NCBI RefSeq assembly: GCF_016907555.1
Contig: NZ_JAFBCE010000001.1
Coordinates: 1,736,001 to 1,800,000 of the forward strand
Direction: 5' to 3'
Length of the DNA stretch: 64,000 nucleotides
From: Microbacterium laevaniformans
Lineage (GTDB): Bacteria; Actinomycetota; Actinomycetes; Actinomycetales; Microbacteriaceae
The position numbers and the translations under genes are program-made. Shown here piece by piece: positions 8,606 through 17,627 of this stretch; the stretch's first letter is position 1, and every line of letters starts with the position of its first letter. The notes beneath the pieces were generated by a model. It made no database searches. It was not told where the DNA came from and saw only the letters and a program-made list of their open reading frames with translations.

Positions 8606-9133
8606 TCAGCCGGCGGGCGCGGCCGGGGGCACCGCCGCCGTCTGAGCCAGACCTGCCCCGGCGACCGAGCGCACCAGCTGCGCCATCCAGTCGGTGCGGG
8701 TCTCCTGCACCTGAGCGCTCACGGCGGCCTGCGTCGGGGGCATCGCGGTGGCGGGCAGATCGTTGTCGACGAGATAGACGACCTCGCCCGGTCGTACGTA
8801 ATACAGTCGCTCCCGCGCCTGGGAGGTCACGTACGCAGGGTCGTTCCAACGGTCCTTCTGCTGCTGAAGGGTCGCCACATCCGCTTCGCTCACCTGAACC
8901 GAGTGCGCCAGCGCCGCGATCTGCTGACGCTGGCCGAGATACGTGCCGACGGTGGGCACCAGCGTGAAGACGGCCAACACGACCAGGCCCAGCATGATCG
9001 CGGTGAAGGCCGAGAAGCGGATGCCGCCGGCCCAGGCGCGCACGTCCACACGGCCCGACCCCCGGCGTCCGCCCGACGTGCGGGACGCGGAAGAGGGAGC
9101 CGGCGCAGTGCGCACGGCTCCCTCTCTCGTCAT
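8606..9133 (-). CDS. Septum formation initiator FtsB/DivIC-like protein
   Basis: A 175-residue bitopic membrane protein: a 40-residue cytoplasmic N-terminus, one membrane segment (about 44-64), then a periplasmic coiled coil (about 66-100). After it comes the family signature, WNDPAYVTSQARERLYYVRPGE, typical of the DivIC/FtsB family (PF04977). These proteins form the FtsQ-B-L divisome subcomplex. A Pro/Ala-rich tail follows. The gene lies just downstream of enolase, as in most actinobacteria, and upstream of DUF501. Confidence 0.9.
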   Translation of the reverse strand: MTREGAVRTAPAPSSASRTSGGRRGSGRVDVRAWAGGIRFSAFTAIMLGLVVLAVFTLVPTVGTYLGQRQQIAALAHSVQVSEADVATLQQQKDRWNDPAYVTSQARERLYYVRPGEVVYLVDNDLPATAMPPTQAAVSAQVQETRTDWMAQLVRSVAGAGLAQTAAVPPAAPAG

Positions 9134-9205
9134 GGGACCAGCCTACGTGGCACGCGGACGTGCGACGGGAGGCGCCCCGAATCGCTCAGCGAATCTCCAG
9201 CACCC

Positions 9206-10555
<1,350 letters not shown>

Positions 10556-10595
10556 CTAGTGACCCGGGTACCGCCGCCATACGTCGGGCACCGGA

Positions 10596-11264
10596 TCAAA
10601 CGACCAGCGCGAGCGCGATCCCGTCCCAGCCCTTCGCGTCGAGCGTCTGCAGCGCCGTCGCCGTGAAGCGCGGATCGTCTCGAAGCATCTCCAACCCTGC
10701 ACGCACGCCGCGCACCTGAGGGTTCTCGTCCTCGGCATCCGCCACTCGGCCGCCCCGGACCACGTTGTCGATGACGACGAGAGTGCCGGGCCGGCCCAGT
10801 CGCGCCGCCCAGTCCAGGTACACCGTGTTGGATTCCTTGTCGGCGTCGATGAACACGAGATCGAACGGGGCCTCCTCCGCCAGGGTGGGCAGCACCTCCG
10901 CACCGCGTCCGATGCGGATCTCGACGCGCTCCCCCACTCCCGCACGGTCGATGCTCGCGCGCGCCACGTCGGCGTGGCGCGGCTCCGCCTCGATCGTCAC
11001 GACACGGCCCTCGTCGGGGATGCCGCGGGCCAGCCAGATGGTCGAATACCCGCCCAGCGTCCCGATCTCGAGCACGCGGCGGGCGCCGCTGACCCGGGCG
11101 AGCAGCCACAGGAGCTTGCCGCCGGTGGGCGCCACCTCGATGGCGGGCATGCCGGCCGCGCGCTGGTCGGCGACGGCAGCGTCGAGCATGGCATCCGCGC
11201 CGATCAGCGCATCGACGAGATAGCGGTCGACCGCGTGGGCCGCAGCGAGGGAGAGGTCCGTCAT
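10596..11264 (-). CDS. Class I SAM-dependent O-methyltransferase (COMT-like)
   Basis: A 222-residue protein of the Methyltransf_3 family. The SAM-binding motif I is VLEIGTLGGYST (residues 64-75), with an acidic strand-2 residue in VVTIEAEP. The metal/catalytic aspartate lies in LVFIDADKESN. Such enzymes methylate catechol-like or other small acceptor molecules; the substrate is not inferable. The start is the ATG at 11262-11264 (MTDLSLAAAHAV); the upstream open frame is not conserved in character. It is a monocistron between eno and the DUF1648 gene on the same strand. Confidence 0.88.
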   Translation of the reverse strand: MTDLSLAAAHAVDRYLVDALIGADAMLDAAVADQRAAGMPAIEVAPTGGKLLWLLARVSGARRVLEIGTLGGYSTIWLARGIPDEGRVVTIEAEPRHADVARASIDRAGVGERVEIRIGRGAEVLPTLAEEAPFDLVFIDADKESNTVYLDWAARLGRPGTLVVIDNVVRGGRVADAEDENPQVRGVRAGLEMLRDDPRFTATALQTLDAKGWDGIALALVV

Positions 11265-11307
11265 GCACCCAGCAAACCCGCTCGGCGCGGAGGGGTCAAC
11301 GGCGGGT

Positions 11308-12315
11308 TCATCGCTCGCGCTCGGTGCGTTCGCGCTCGGCCGACAGCAGCGCCGCACCCGTCTCGGCGTCGTCGACGGTCACGGTGAAGACCTTGCCACC
11401 GGTGCGGTGGACGCGGATCCCCGCTCCGGCACGCAGCACGACGCCGAAGCCTCCGCCCGGCGCCCAACGCAGACCCCAGCCGCCGTACTCCCCCATCGGG
11501 CTGACCTCGACGACTTCGACCCGCTCGATCTCGGCGACGGGAACGTGGAACCGAGGGAAGCCCGTCGCGGAGGTCACGGTCAGCCCCGTCTCGTCGACAC
11601 GGACGTGGAAGACCGCGGTCGCAGCGATGACGGCGGCCATCACGGCGATGAGGAGGGCGAGGATCGTCGCGACCGTCGCGCCGGCGCGGACCGTGAGGGT
11701 GATCACGGCGACAACGACCAGCAGAGCCCACGCCGCACACAGCACGACCACTCCCGCCCGCGCGAGGTGGACGCTGCGCAACCACACCGCCCGCTCCCCG
11801 TCGGTCAAGGGCGGATCCATCGTCGCGATGCTCCCCGTCGCCGGCAGACGCTCATCGGGCTGGACCAGCCAGCCGGCGACACCGACGCCGATCGCGATGA
11901 GACCGGCCAGGACGAGCCACGGCAGCAGGGACGGCCCGGCAGCGGCATCGGCCAGCCCGCGCTGGATCAGCACCGACGACGTCATCAGCACGCCCGCGCC
12001 GGCCGACATCGCCGCCGCGAGGGCGCCCATCAGCCGATAGGTCGGGCCGCGATCGCCCCGGCGCAGCCCGTTCACAGCGGATGCCGCGATCAGCAGGGGC
12101 ACACCGAGACCCACCAGCACGGTCGCCAACACCGTCACCCACGGCGCGCCGAACCCGTCGGGCGCGCCGTCCGCGCCCCAGTGGATCGCGATCGGGTCGG
12201 GCAGCGCATCGCGGGCGCCGAGCTGCAGCAGCACGGCGCCCGCGATGACGACGACCGGGACCGCGACGGCGACGAGGACGAAGCGGGAGACGGCGCGCGG
12301 TCGTGGCGTGGTCAT
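11308..12315 (-). CDS. DUF1648 domain polytopic membrane protein
   Basis: A 335-residue membrane protein with a DUF1648 segment near residues 38-55 (LPDPIAIHWGADGAPDGFG), as in SdpI-type immunity proteins and other regulators of membrane signalling. Hydrophobic segments lie at about 12-32, 60-82, 92-115, 128-150 and two more in the middle. A soluble C-terminal part has a PH-like beta-rich character. Its start overlaps the stop of the upstream GntR gene by 4 bases. This two-gene layout resembles GntR(YtrA)-DUF1648 operons that respond to cell-wall stress; the exact signal is unknown here. Confidence 0.8.
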   Translation of the reverse strand: MTTPRPRAVSRFVLVAVAVPVVVIAGAVLLQLGARDALPDPIAIHWGADGAPDGFGAPWVTVLATVLVGLGVPLLIAASAVNGLRRGDRGPTYRLMGALAAAMSAGAGVLMTSSVLIQRGLADAAAGPSLLPWLVLAGLIAIGVGVAGWLVQPDERLPATGSIATMDPPLTDGERAVWLRSVHLARAGVVVLCAAWALLVVVAVITLTVRAGATVATILALLIAVMAAVIAATAVFHVRVDETGLTVTSATGFPRFHVPVAEIERVEVVEVSPMGEYGGWGLRWAPGGGFGVVLRAGAGIRVHRTGGKVFTVTVDDAETGAALLSAERERTERER

Positions 12316-12677
12316 GGTGACTCCTCGGGGTCGGACGTGTGGTGGATCAGGGCGGCGAGTGCCTGCCGGGACAGCCCGCGCTCGCGGGCGCGGGCGACGA
12401 TGTCGGCGATGTCGGGCTGCAGCTCAGCCAGACGGTCCGCCGCCGCCGTCACGACGGCTCCGCGACCACGATGCATCGAGACGAGCCCCTCGTCCCGCAG
12501 CTGCTGATAGGCGTGGAGCACCGTGTGCAGGTTGATGCCGAGGGCCGACGCCACCTCGCGGGCCGAGGGCAGGCGATCACCGGGGCGGAGGCGACGTGCG
12601 ACGGCATCCGCCCGGACGGATGCCGCGATCTGTGCGAACAGCGGCACGTCGCTCGTCGCGTCGGTGCGGATCAGCAT
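12312..12677 (-). CDS. GntR family regulator, YtrA subfamily
   Basis: A 121-residue transcriptional regulator: an N-terminal GntR winged helix (about residues 10-75, with SAREVASALGINLHTVLHAYQQL as the recognition region) and only a short helical C-terminus of about 45 residues. That is diagnostic of the YtrA subfamily. It has no ligand-binding FCD/UTRA domain. A GGGAGG Shine-Dalgarno lies 5 bases upstream. A perfect TTCTAT-N5-ATAGAA palindrome overlaps the promoter region 20 bases before the start, so it most likely represses itself and the coupled DUF1648 gene. Confidence 0.88.
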   Translation of the reverse strand: MLIRTDATSDVPLFAQIAASVRADAVARRLRPGDRLPSAREVASALGINLHTVLHAYQQLRDEGLVSMHRGRGAVVTAAADRLAELQPDIADIVARARERGLSRQALAALIHHTSDPEESP

Positions 12678-12696
12678 ATCGGCCTCCCGACAACAA

Positions 12697-12713
12697 TTCT
12701 ATGACAAATAGAA
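12697..12713 (-). promoter_or_regulatory. Probable operator of the YtrA-type GntR operon
   Basis: TTCTATGACAAATAGAA is a 17-bp perfect inverted repeat (6-bp arms, 5-bp spacer), A/T-rich in an otherwise G/C-rich region. On the minus strand one arm contains TAGAAT, a good -10 hexamer about 17 bases before the GntR start codon. Binding of the regulator would block the promoter. Confidence 0.65.
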
Positions 12714-12749
12714 CAGTTTGCGTAGGGAAGAATCGCGACGGCCCCCCGA

Positions 12750-13574
12750 CTACCCCCGAGCGCGCACGCCCTGGGCGAGCGCCGCGACGATCTCCGGGAG
12801 CAGCGCATCCGCCGTGCGCCGGTAGCCGAGTGCGCTGGGGTGGAAGCGATCGACGCTGAACATGTCGTCGGGGTTCTCGATGAACATCGCACCGACAGCC
12901 CGGCGAAGTGAGACGACGCGGGCTCCGGCCCGGCGGGCCGCAACGGCCTGCGCGTGGGCGAGCTGTCGCGAGGCCTGAGCCCCCAGCGCCCGCAGGGGCT
13001 GGGGCACGGGTCGCAACGCCCCCAGATCGGGACAGGTGCCGACGACGACGGACGCACCTGCGTCGCCCAGGCGCCGCACGGCCGCCTCGAGATCACCCGC
13101 CGCCTGCGAGACCGGCGTGCGATGCGTCACGTCGTTGCCTCCGACGATGATGACCGCGGCATCCGCCCGATAGTCCGGGGGAAGGCGATCGAGCTGGTCC
13201 GCGAGATCCTTCGACTCGGCACCCACCACCGCGACGGTGCGAAGGCGCACCGGCCGATGCAGGAAGTCGGCGAGGCCCTTGGACAGCCGCGCCCCCAGGA
13301 CGTCTTTGGGCCGCTGCGCGCCGAGGCCGGCCGCGATCGAGTCACCCAGAACCAGCAGCTCGAGCGGCGCGCCGGCGAGCTTCGGCCGCCACACGCGGTC
13401 GGCCTCCACCGCGCTCTCGCCGAGCGGCTTGCCGATGCGCAGCCGCGCGAGGGCGGCCTGACGCGTCAGCACGCTCCGCGCGGCGAACGCACCGGCCACG
13501 ACCGCGCCGGCGAGCGCCGCGCTCGTCGCCACGCGCGGGCGGAGAGCACGCCGACGGTGCGAACGCGATGCCAC
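12750..13574 (-). CDS. SGNH/GDSL-type hydrolase
   Basis: A lipase/esterase-fold protein of about 274 residues. Block I is LLVLGDSIAAG with the nucleophile Ser79; block III is IIVGGNDVTH; block V is DRFHPSALGY, supplying the Asp/His pair. An Arg-rich N-terminus followed by a hydrophobic stretch (about 16-32) suggests a membrane anchor or signal peptide. Substrate could be an acylated wall polymer or lipid; this is not determinable. I chose the GTG at 13574, which follows GGGGAG; another GTG at 13607 would add 11 residues, but its Shine-Dalgarno is too close. Confidence 0.8.
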   Translation of the reverse strand: MASRSHRRRALRPRVATSAALAGAVVAGAFAARSVLTRQAALARLRIGKPLGESAVEADRVWRPKLAGAPLELLVLGDSIAAGLGAQRPKDVLGARLSKGLADFLHRPVRLRTVAVVGAESKDLADQLDRLPPDYRADAAVIIVGGNDVTHRTPVSQAAGDLEAAVRRLGDAGASVVVGTCPDLGALRPVPQPLRALGAQASRQLAHAQAVAARRAGARVVSLRRAVGAMFIENPDDMFSVDRFHPSALGYRRTADALLPEIVAALAQGVRARG

Positions 13575-13662
13575 GGACAGATCACACTCCCCCCGGGTGA
13601 ACGACACGCTCCCGTCGGGTGGACGGAAGGTGACGGGCCGTGCCCTGCCACGGACGCCGGGC

Positions 13663-14178
13663 TCAGCGATGCCCGCGCCCGGCCGCTGCCGTGAGGACGA
13701 GCGCGACCGCGAGAACGCTGCAGGCGAGGACGGCGTCCAGCACGAAGCCCGCCACCACCTCCTCGCGCCCGCTCCACCCGGTCGCCGTCGTGACGGCCCC
13801 GATCGCGATGACGCCGGGCGAGAGCGCGAGCTGCTGGACGGTGCTGAACATGCCGCCCGACAGACCCGCCGCCTCGACGGGGACCTCCCGAACCACCGCC
13901 TGGGCCAGCGGCGAGAACACGAGCGCCTGCCCCGCGCCGAGCAGCACGAGCGCAGGCTGGGCCCACCGGATCAGCGACGGCCCCCACGCGATGAACGAAA
14001 CGAGGAGGAACCCGACGAGGGCGATCAGTTGCAGCGCCACGCCCCAGACGAGAGTGCGCACGCCGAGCCGGCGTTGGATCGGCACGAGCGAGAGAGATAC
14101 GACCGCGAACACGACCGCGAACGGCAGCAGGAGCAGCCCCGCCGTCAGGGAGTCGTACCCGAGGCCGGCGGACAGCGA
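13663..14178 (-). pseudogene. C-terminal remnant of an MFS drug transporter (DHA2-like)
   Basis: The frame encodes SLSAGLGYDSLTAGLLLLPFAV followed by four to five further membrane segments, a good match in character to the last six helices of a 14-helix DHA2-type multidrug exporter. Upstream of 14178 the frame continues without transporter-like sequence and meets a stop near the hisS end, so the N-terminal half (about 250-300 residues) is missing. No plausible start or ribosome-binding site is seen. I read it as a decayed gene left between hisS and the SGNH gene. Confidence 0.65.
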
Positions 14179-14285
14179 GTGGTCTGGTTCCGCCCGCAGG
14201 ATGCGGCGACGGCGCGCCGACTCGACGTGCTCGCCCGCTACGCCGCCGAGGAGCCGGTGCTGTCCGGATCGACCCCCGCGCCGTC

Positions 14286-15584
14286 TCAGCCGAGCGGCTT
14301 GATCTCCAGCGCCTCCCGCGCTTGACCCGCCGCCACCGTCGCGAAGGACGAATACCCGTCGGCGGCAGCACGCTCCAGCAGCGCCTTCAGGTTCTTCGTG
14401 CGCTGCTCCACACGCACCCGCGCCCCCTCGGCGACCAGTGCGGCCTTGAGCGCGAGGAGCTCACCCACCGGCACGTCGCGCTCGTGCACGAGGACGATGG
14501 TCGACATGCCCGCGTCGTCGGCATCCTCCAGGAGGTCGACGATGCGCTCGAAGCCGAGGGAGAACCCGACCGCCGGCACCTGCTGGCCCAGGAAGCGTCC
14601 GATCATCCCGTCGTAGCGACCGCCCCCGCCGAGCGAGTACGTGACGCTCGGGTGGGCGAGCTCGAAGATGGTGCCGGTGTAGTACCCCATCCCGCGCACG
14701 AGGAACGGATCGAACACGAGCGGCGCGCCCTGCGCGTCGTCCGCAGAGACCGCGCGGGCCGCCGACACCGCCGCGCCGATCACCACGAGGTCGGCCACGA
14801 TGTCGGCGGGCGCCCCCTCGGGCAGCGCCTTCAGGATGTGCCCCTCCCCGTACGGACGGTACTCACGCGTCCGCGGTCGACGCAGGAAGGCGTCGAAGGC
14901 GTCGACGGCGTTCGGCGTGGCACCCCGCTCACGAAGCTCGGCGGCGACGCCCTCGGCACCGATCTTGTCCAGCTTGTCGATGGTGATGAGTACGCCGGCA
15001 CGCTCCTCCGCGGCGAAACCGAAGCTGCCGAGCATCCAGTCGAGCACGCGGCGGTCGTTGATGCGGATGCTGCCGCCGACCAGGCCAAGCGCATCGAGCG
15101 CATCGAGGCTCGCAACCAGAAGCTCCGCCTCGGCGCGGCCCGTCGCGTCACCGATGATGTCGATGTCGCACTGCACGAACTGGCGATAGCGGCCCTTCTG
15201 CGGCCGTTCGGCACGCCACACCGGCGCCATCTGGATGGCCCGGAAGACCGACGGCAGCTCGGCGCGGTGCGTCGCATAGAAGCGCGCCAGGGGCACGGTC
15301 AGGTCGTAACGCAGGCCGAGGTCGCTGAGTGCGGCCGCGTCGTCGGCTGCGGCGCGGATCGCGTCGGCATCCAGTCCCCGCTTGAGGACGTTGAAAGCGA
15401 GCTTCTCATTGTCGCCGCCGATGCCCGCGTGGAGCCGGTCGTAGTCCTCCATCACCGGGGTCTCGATCTCATCGAACCCGTGCGCGCGGTAGCGCTCACG
15501 GATGACGGCGAGCACGCGCTCGCGACGGGTCTTGTCGGCGGGGAGGAAGTCGCGCATTCCGCGCGGCGGGTTCACGGATGCCAC
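14286..15584 (-). CDS. hisS: Histidyl-tRNA synthetase
   Basis: A 432-residue class II aminoacyl-tRNA synthetase that charges tRNA-His. Motif 1 (RGMRDFLP ... YGFDEIETP-like), motif 2 (FRAIQMAPVWRAERPQKGRYRQFVQ) and motif 3 (AVGFSLGFERI) are intact. The histidine-specific LGGGGRYDGMIG loop precedes motif 3. The C-terminal anticodon-binding domain is complete, ending LEIKPLG. It begins 4 bases after the mazG stop, so mazG and hisS are probably one transcript. Confidence 0.96.
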   Translation of the reverse strand: MASVNPPRGMRDFLPADKTRRERVLAVIRERYRAHGFDEIETPVMEDYDRLHAGIGGDNEKLAFNVLKRGLDADAIRAAADDAAALSDLGLRYDLTVPLARFYATHRAELPSVFRAIQMAPVWRAERPQKGRYRQFVQCDIDIIGDATGRAEAELLVASLDALDALGLVGGSIRINDRRVLDWMLGSFGFAAEERAGVLITIDKLDKIGAEGVAAELRERGATPNAVDAFDAFLRRPRTREYRPYGEGHILKALPEGAPADIVADLVVIGAAVSAARAVSADDAQGAPLVFDPFLVRGMGYYTGTIFELAHPSVTYSLGGGGRYDGMIGRFLGQQVPAVGFSLGFERIVDLLEDADDAGMSTIVLVHERDVPVGELLALKAALVAEGARVRVEQRTKNLKALLERAAADGYSSFATVAAGQAREALEIKPLG

Positions 15585-15588
15585 GCGA

Positions 15589-16329
15589 TCATTCTTCCAG
15601 GTCGTCGGATGCCGACGAGGCCTCGACGGCCCTCACCTCGTCCTCCAGGCCTCGGATCCTGACCCGAAGCGCCCGCTCGGCATCCCACCCACGCTCCTGC
15701 GCGAGCGACACGAGCCCGAGCAGCGCCTCCCCCAGCTCCTCCTCGCTCTGGGCGCCCACGGGCCCCCGGTCCTGCCCACCGGGCGTGCGAGACGACGACA
15801 ACGGGAGCGCGGCGGCGCGGCCCAGCAGCTTCTGCGCCAGCGCGAGGGAGGGCATGTGGGCCGAGACCCCGTCGAGCACGGATCGCCGGTCGCGCTTTTC
15901 GGCGGACTTCGCGGCATTCCAGTGGACGAGCACCTCTTCGGGAGTGGTGGCGACGGCATCCCCGAACACGTGCGGATGCCGCCGGATCATCTTGTCGGCA
16001 AGCGCGTCGGCGACGTCGTCGATGTCGAACGGATCCTCCGTCGCGTCCGCGGCCACCGTGGCGTGGAACAGCACTTGCCAGAGCAGATCGCCGAGCTCTT
16101 CGCGAAGGTCCGCGCGCGTTCCCGCCTCGACCGCGTCGATCAGTTCGGCCGACTCTTCCACGAGGTACGGCACGAGATCCTCATGCGTGATGCGCGCCGA
16201 CCAGACACATCGCTCCCGTACCGCCGCCATGACGTCGGCGGCGCGTCGGAGGGCGTCGGTGCGGGGGGCGATCGGCGCAGGATCGATCGGACTCAGACGG
16301 TCGCCGTGTTCCGGCGTCGATGATGCCAT
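15589..16329 (-). CDS. mazG: MazG family NTP pyrophosphohydrolase
   Basis: A 246-residue house-cleaning nucleotide pyrophosphatase. The metal-binding pattern EExxE...ExxD appears as EESAELIDAVEAG followed by REELGDLLWQVLFH, the canonical MazG helix pair, and a second acidic patch follows further on. Only one full MazG repeat plus a C-terminal extension is present, shorter than the two-domain E. coli enzyme (263 aa) but usual for actinobacteria. The start at 16327-16329 gives MASSTPEHGDRLSPIDP and overlaps the nhaA 3' end by 37 bases. Confidence 0.88.
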   Translation of the reverse strand: MASSTPEHGDRLSPIDPAPIAPRTDALRRAADVMAAVRERCVWSARITHEDLVPYLVEESAELIDAVEAGTRADLREELGDLLWQVLFHATVAADATEDPFDIDDVADALADKMIRRHPHVFGDAVATTPEEVLVHWNAAKSAEKRDRRSVLDGVSAHMPSLALAQKLLGRAAALPLSSSRTPGGQDRGPVGAQSEEELGEALLGLVSLAQERGWDAERALRVRIRGLEDEVRAVEASSASDDLEE

Positions 16330-17447
16330 GCCCGCCACGATACGAGGATCCCGGCGATCACGAGCGAGATCGCCGATCCGGCGAGCACGCCGAGAGTGGC
16401 CTGATCGCGGATGTCGGGAGCCCCGGAGAACGCCAGCTCGCTGAGCAGCAGCGACACGGTGAAGCCGATACCGCCGAGGGCGCCCGCCGCGACGAGGTCG
16501 CCGCCGGCGAGCCGGTCGGTCTTCGGAACCCGCAGGAGGTGCTGCGCCAGGGCACCCGCCACGGCGATGCCGATGATCTTGCCGACGGGCAGGGCGACCA
16601 GAACGCCCCAGAAGGCCGGCGAGAGCTCTCCGGCAGACACAGCGGGAATCGCGACGAGGGCTGCGCACAGCGCGAACAGCGGCAGCACGATCGCGTTGAC
16701 CCACGGTTCGATGGCGTGACGAGCCCGCAAGGCGGGCTGCTGGGCCATCGTCAGCCCGAGGACGACCCCGGCGATGGTCGCATGCACGCCCGACTCGTGC
16801 ACCGCGTACCAGGTGCCGATCGCGCTCGCGACGAGACCGACGACGGCGACAGGACGGGCACGGGTGTCGAGGAGCCGGCTGCAGGCGGCGAAAACGACGA
16901 CGAACACCAGCGCGAGCAGCATCATGGCGAAGTCGACGTCGGCCGTGAACAGCACCGCGATGAAGACGATCCCGACGATGTCGTCCAAGATGGCCAGCGC
17001 AAGGAGGAAGATACGCACTCCGGAGGGCAGACCTCGACCGAAGACGGCGAGCACTCCCAGCGCGAAGGCGATGTCGGTGGCTGTGGGAATGGGCCATCCG
17101 GCGCTGGTCGCCTCCCCGCCGGCGATCAGAACATACAGCACCACGGGCACGATCACGCCGCCGGCCGCGGCGATGGCGGGCAGCACGGCGCGTCGCGGGG
17201 AGGCCAGCTGACCGCTCGTCAGCTCGAACTGCAGTTCGACCGCGGCGACGAAGAAGAAGACGGCGAGCAGGCCGTCGGAGATCCAGTGGCGCACGGACAG
17301 ATCGATGACACCCGGAATGCCGATGTGCGCGTCGTCGGCGACGGCGAAGGCGATCGGCGCAGCCGCGCTATTGGCCAGCACCAGGCCGATCGAGGCGGCG
17401 ACGAGAAGCAGAACGGCGGGAAAGCGGGCAGATCGCAACAAGGACAC
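16293..17447 (-). CDS. nhaA: Na+/H+ antiporter NhaA
   Basis: A 384-residue sodium/proton antiporter with about 12 membrane segments. The paired aspartates of the ion site are in LALAILDDIVGIVFIA, equivalent to Asp163/164 of E. coli NhaA, and the assembly helix PIPTATDIAFALGVL is intact. It uses the proton gradient to expel Na+ in alkaline or salty conditions. I chose the GTG at 17447, which has GGAG five bases upstream; a GTG at 17453 or the longer frame to 17555 lack such a site. It diverges from ppc across 180 bases. Confidence 0.92.
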   Translation of the reverse strand: MSLLRSARFPAVLLLVAASIGLVLANSAAAPIAFAVADDAHIGIPGVIDLSVRHWISDGLLAVFFFVAAVELQFELTSGQLASPRRAVLPAIAAAGGVIVPVVLYVLIAGGEATSAGWPIPTATDIAFALGVLAVFGRGLPSGVRIFLLALAILDDIVGIVFIAVLFTADVDFAMMLLALVFVVVFAACSRLLDTRARPVAVVGLVASAIGTWYAVHESGVHATIAGVVLGLTMAQQPALRARHAIEPWVNAIVLPLFALCAALVAIPAVSAGELSPAFWGVLVALPVGKIIGIAVAGALAQHLLRVPKTDRLAGGDLVAAGALGGIGFTVSLLLSELAFSGAPDIRDQATLGVLAGSAISLVIAGILVSWRAWHHRRRNTATV

Positions 17448-17627
17448 GGTCACTCCGGAGGGTCGACGAACGGGACTTGCCGACCAGGCTTCCCGGCACA
17501 CCGTCCGACGACGCGCAGAGCATACGGAGCCGTCGCGTCGCAGTCGGGGTGTCATAAAACGTCGTCACCCCGCCCTGTCAGCCTACCCCGTGACAAATGT
17601 GAAACACCGTGCCATTACCGTGGTCTC

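Noticed and set aside
8049..9133. Type VII secretion locus suggested by the mycosin-like protease
   Set aside because: No EccB/C/D/E or WXG100 gene is found nearby; the context is divisome/enolase.
16320..17627. Upstream extension of the ppc frame
   Set aside because: It runs antisense through nhaA and shows no family resemblance; PEP carboxylase normally starts as given at 17628.
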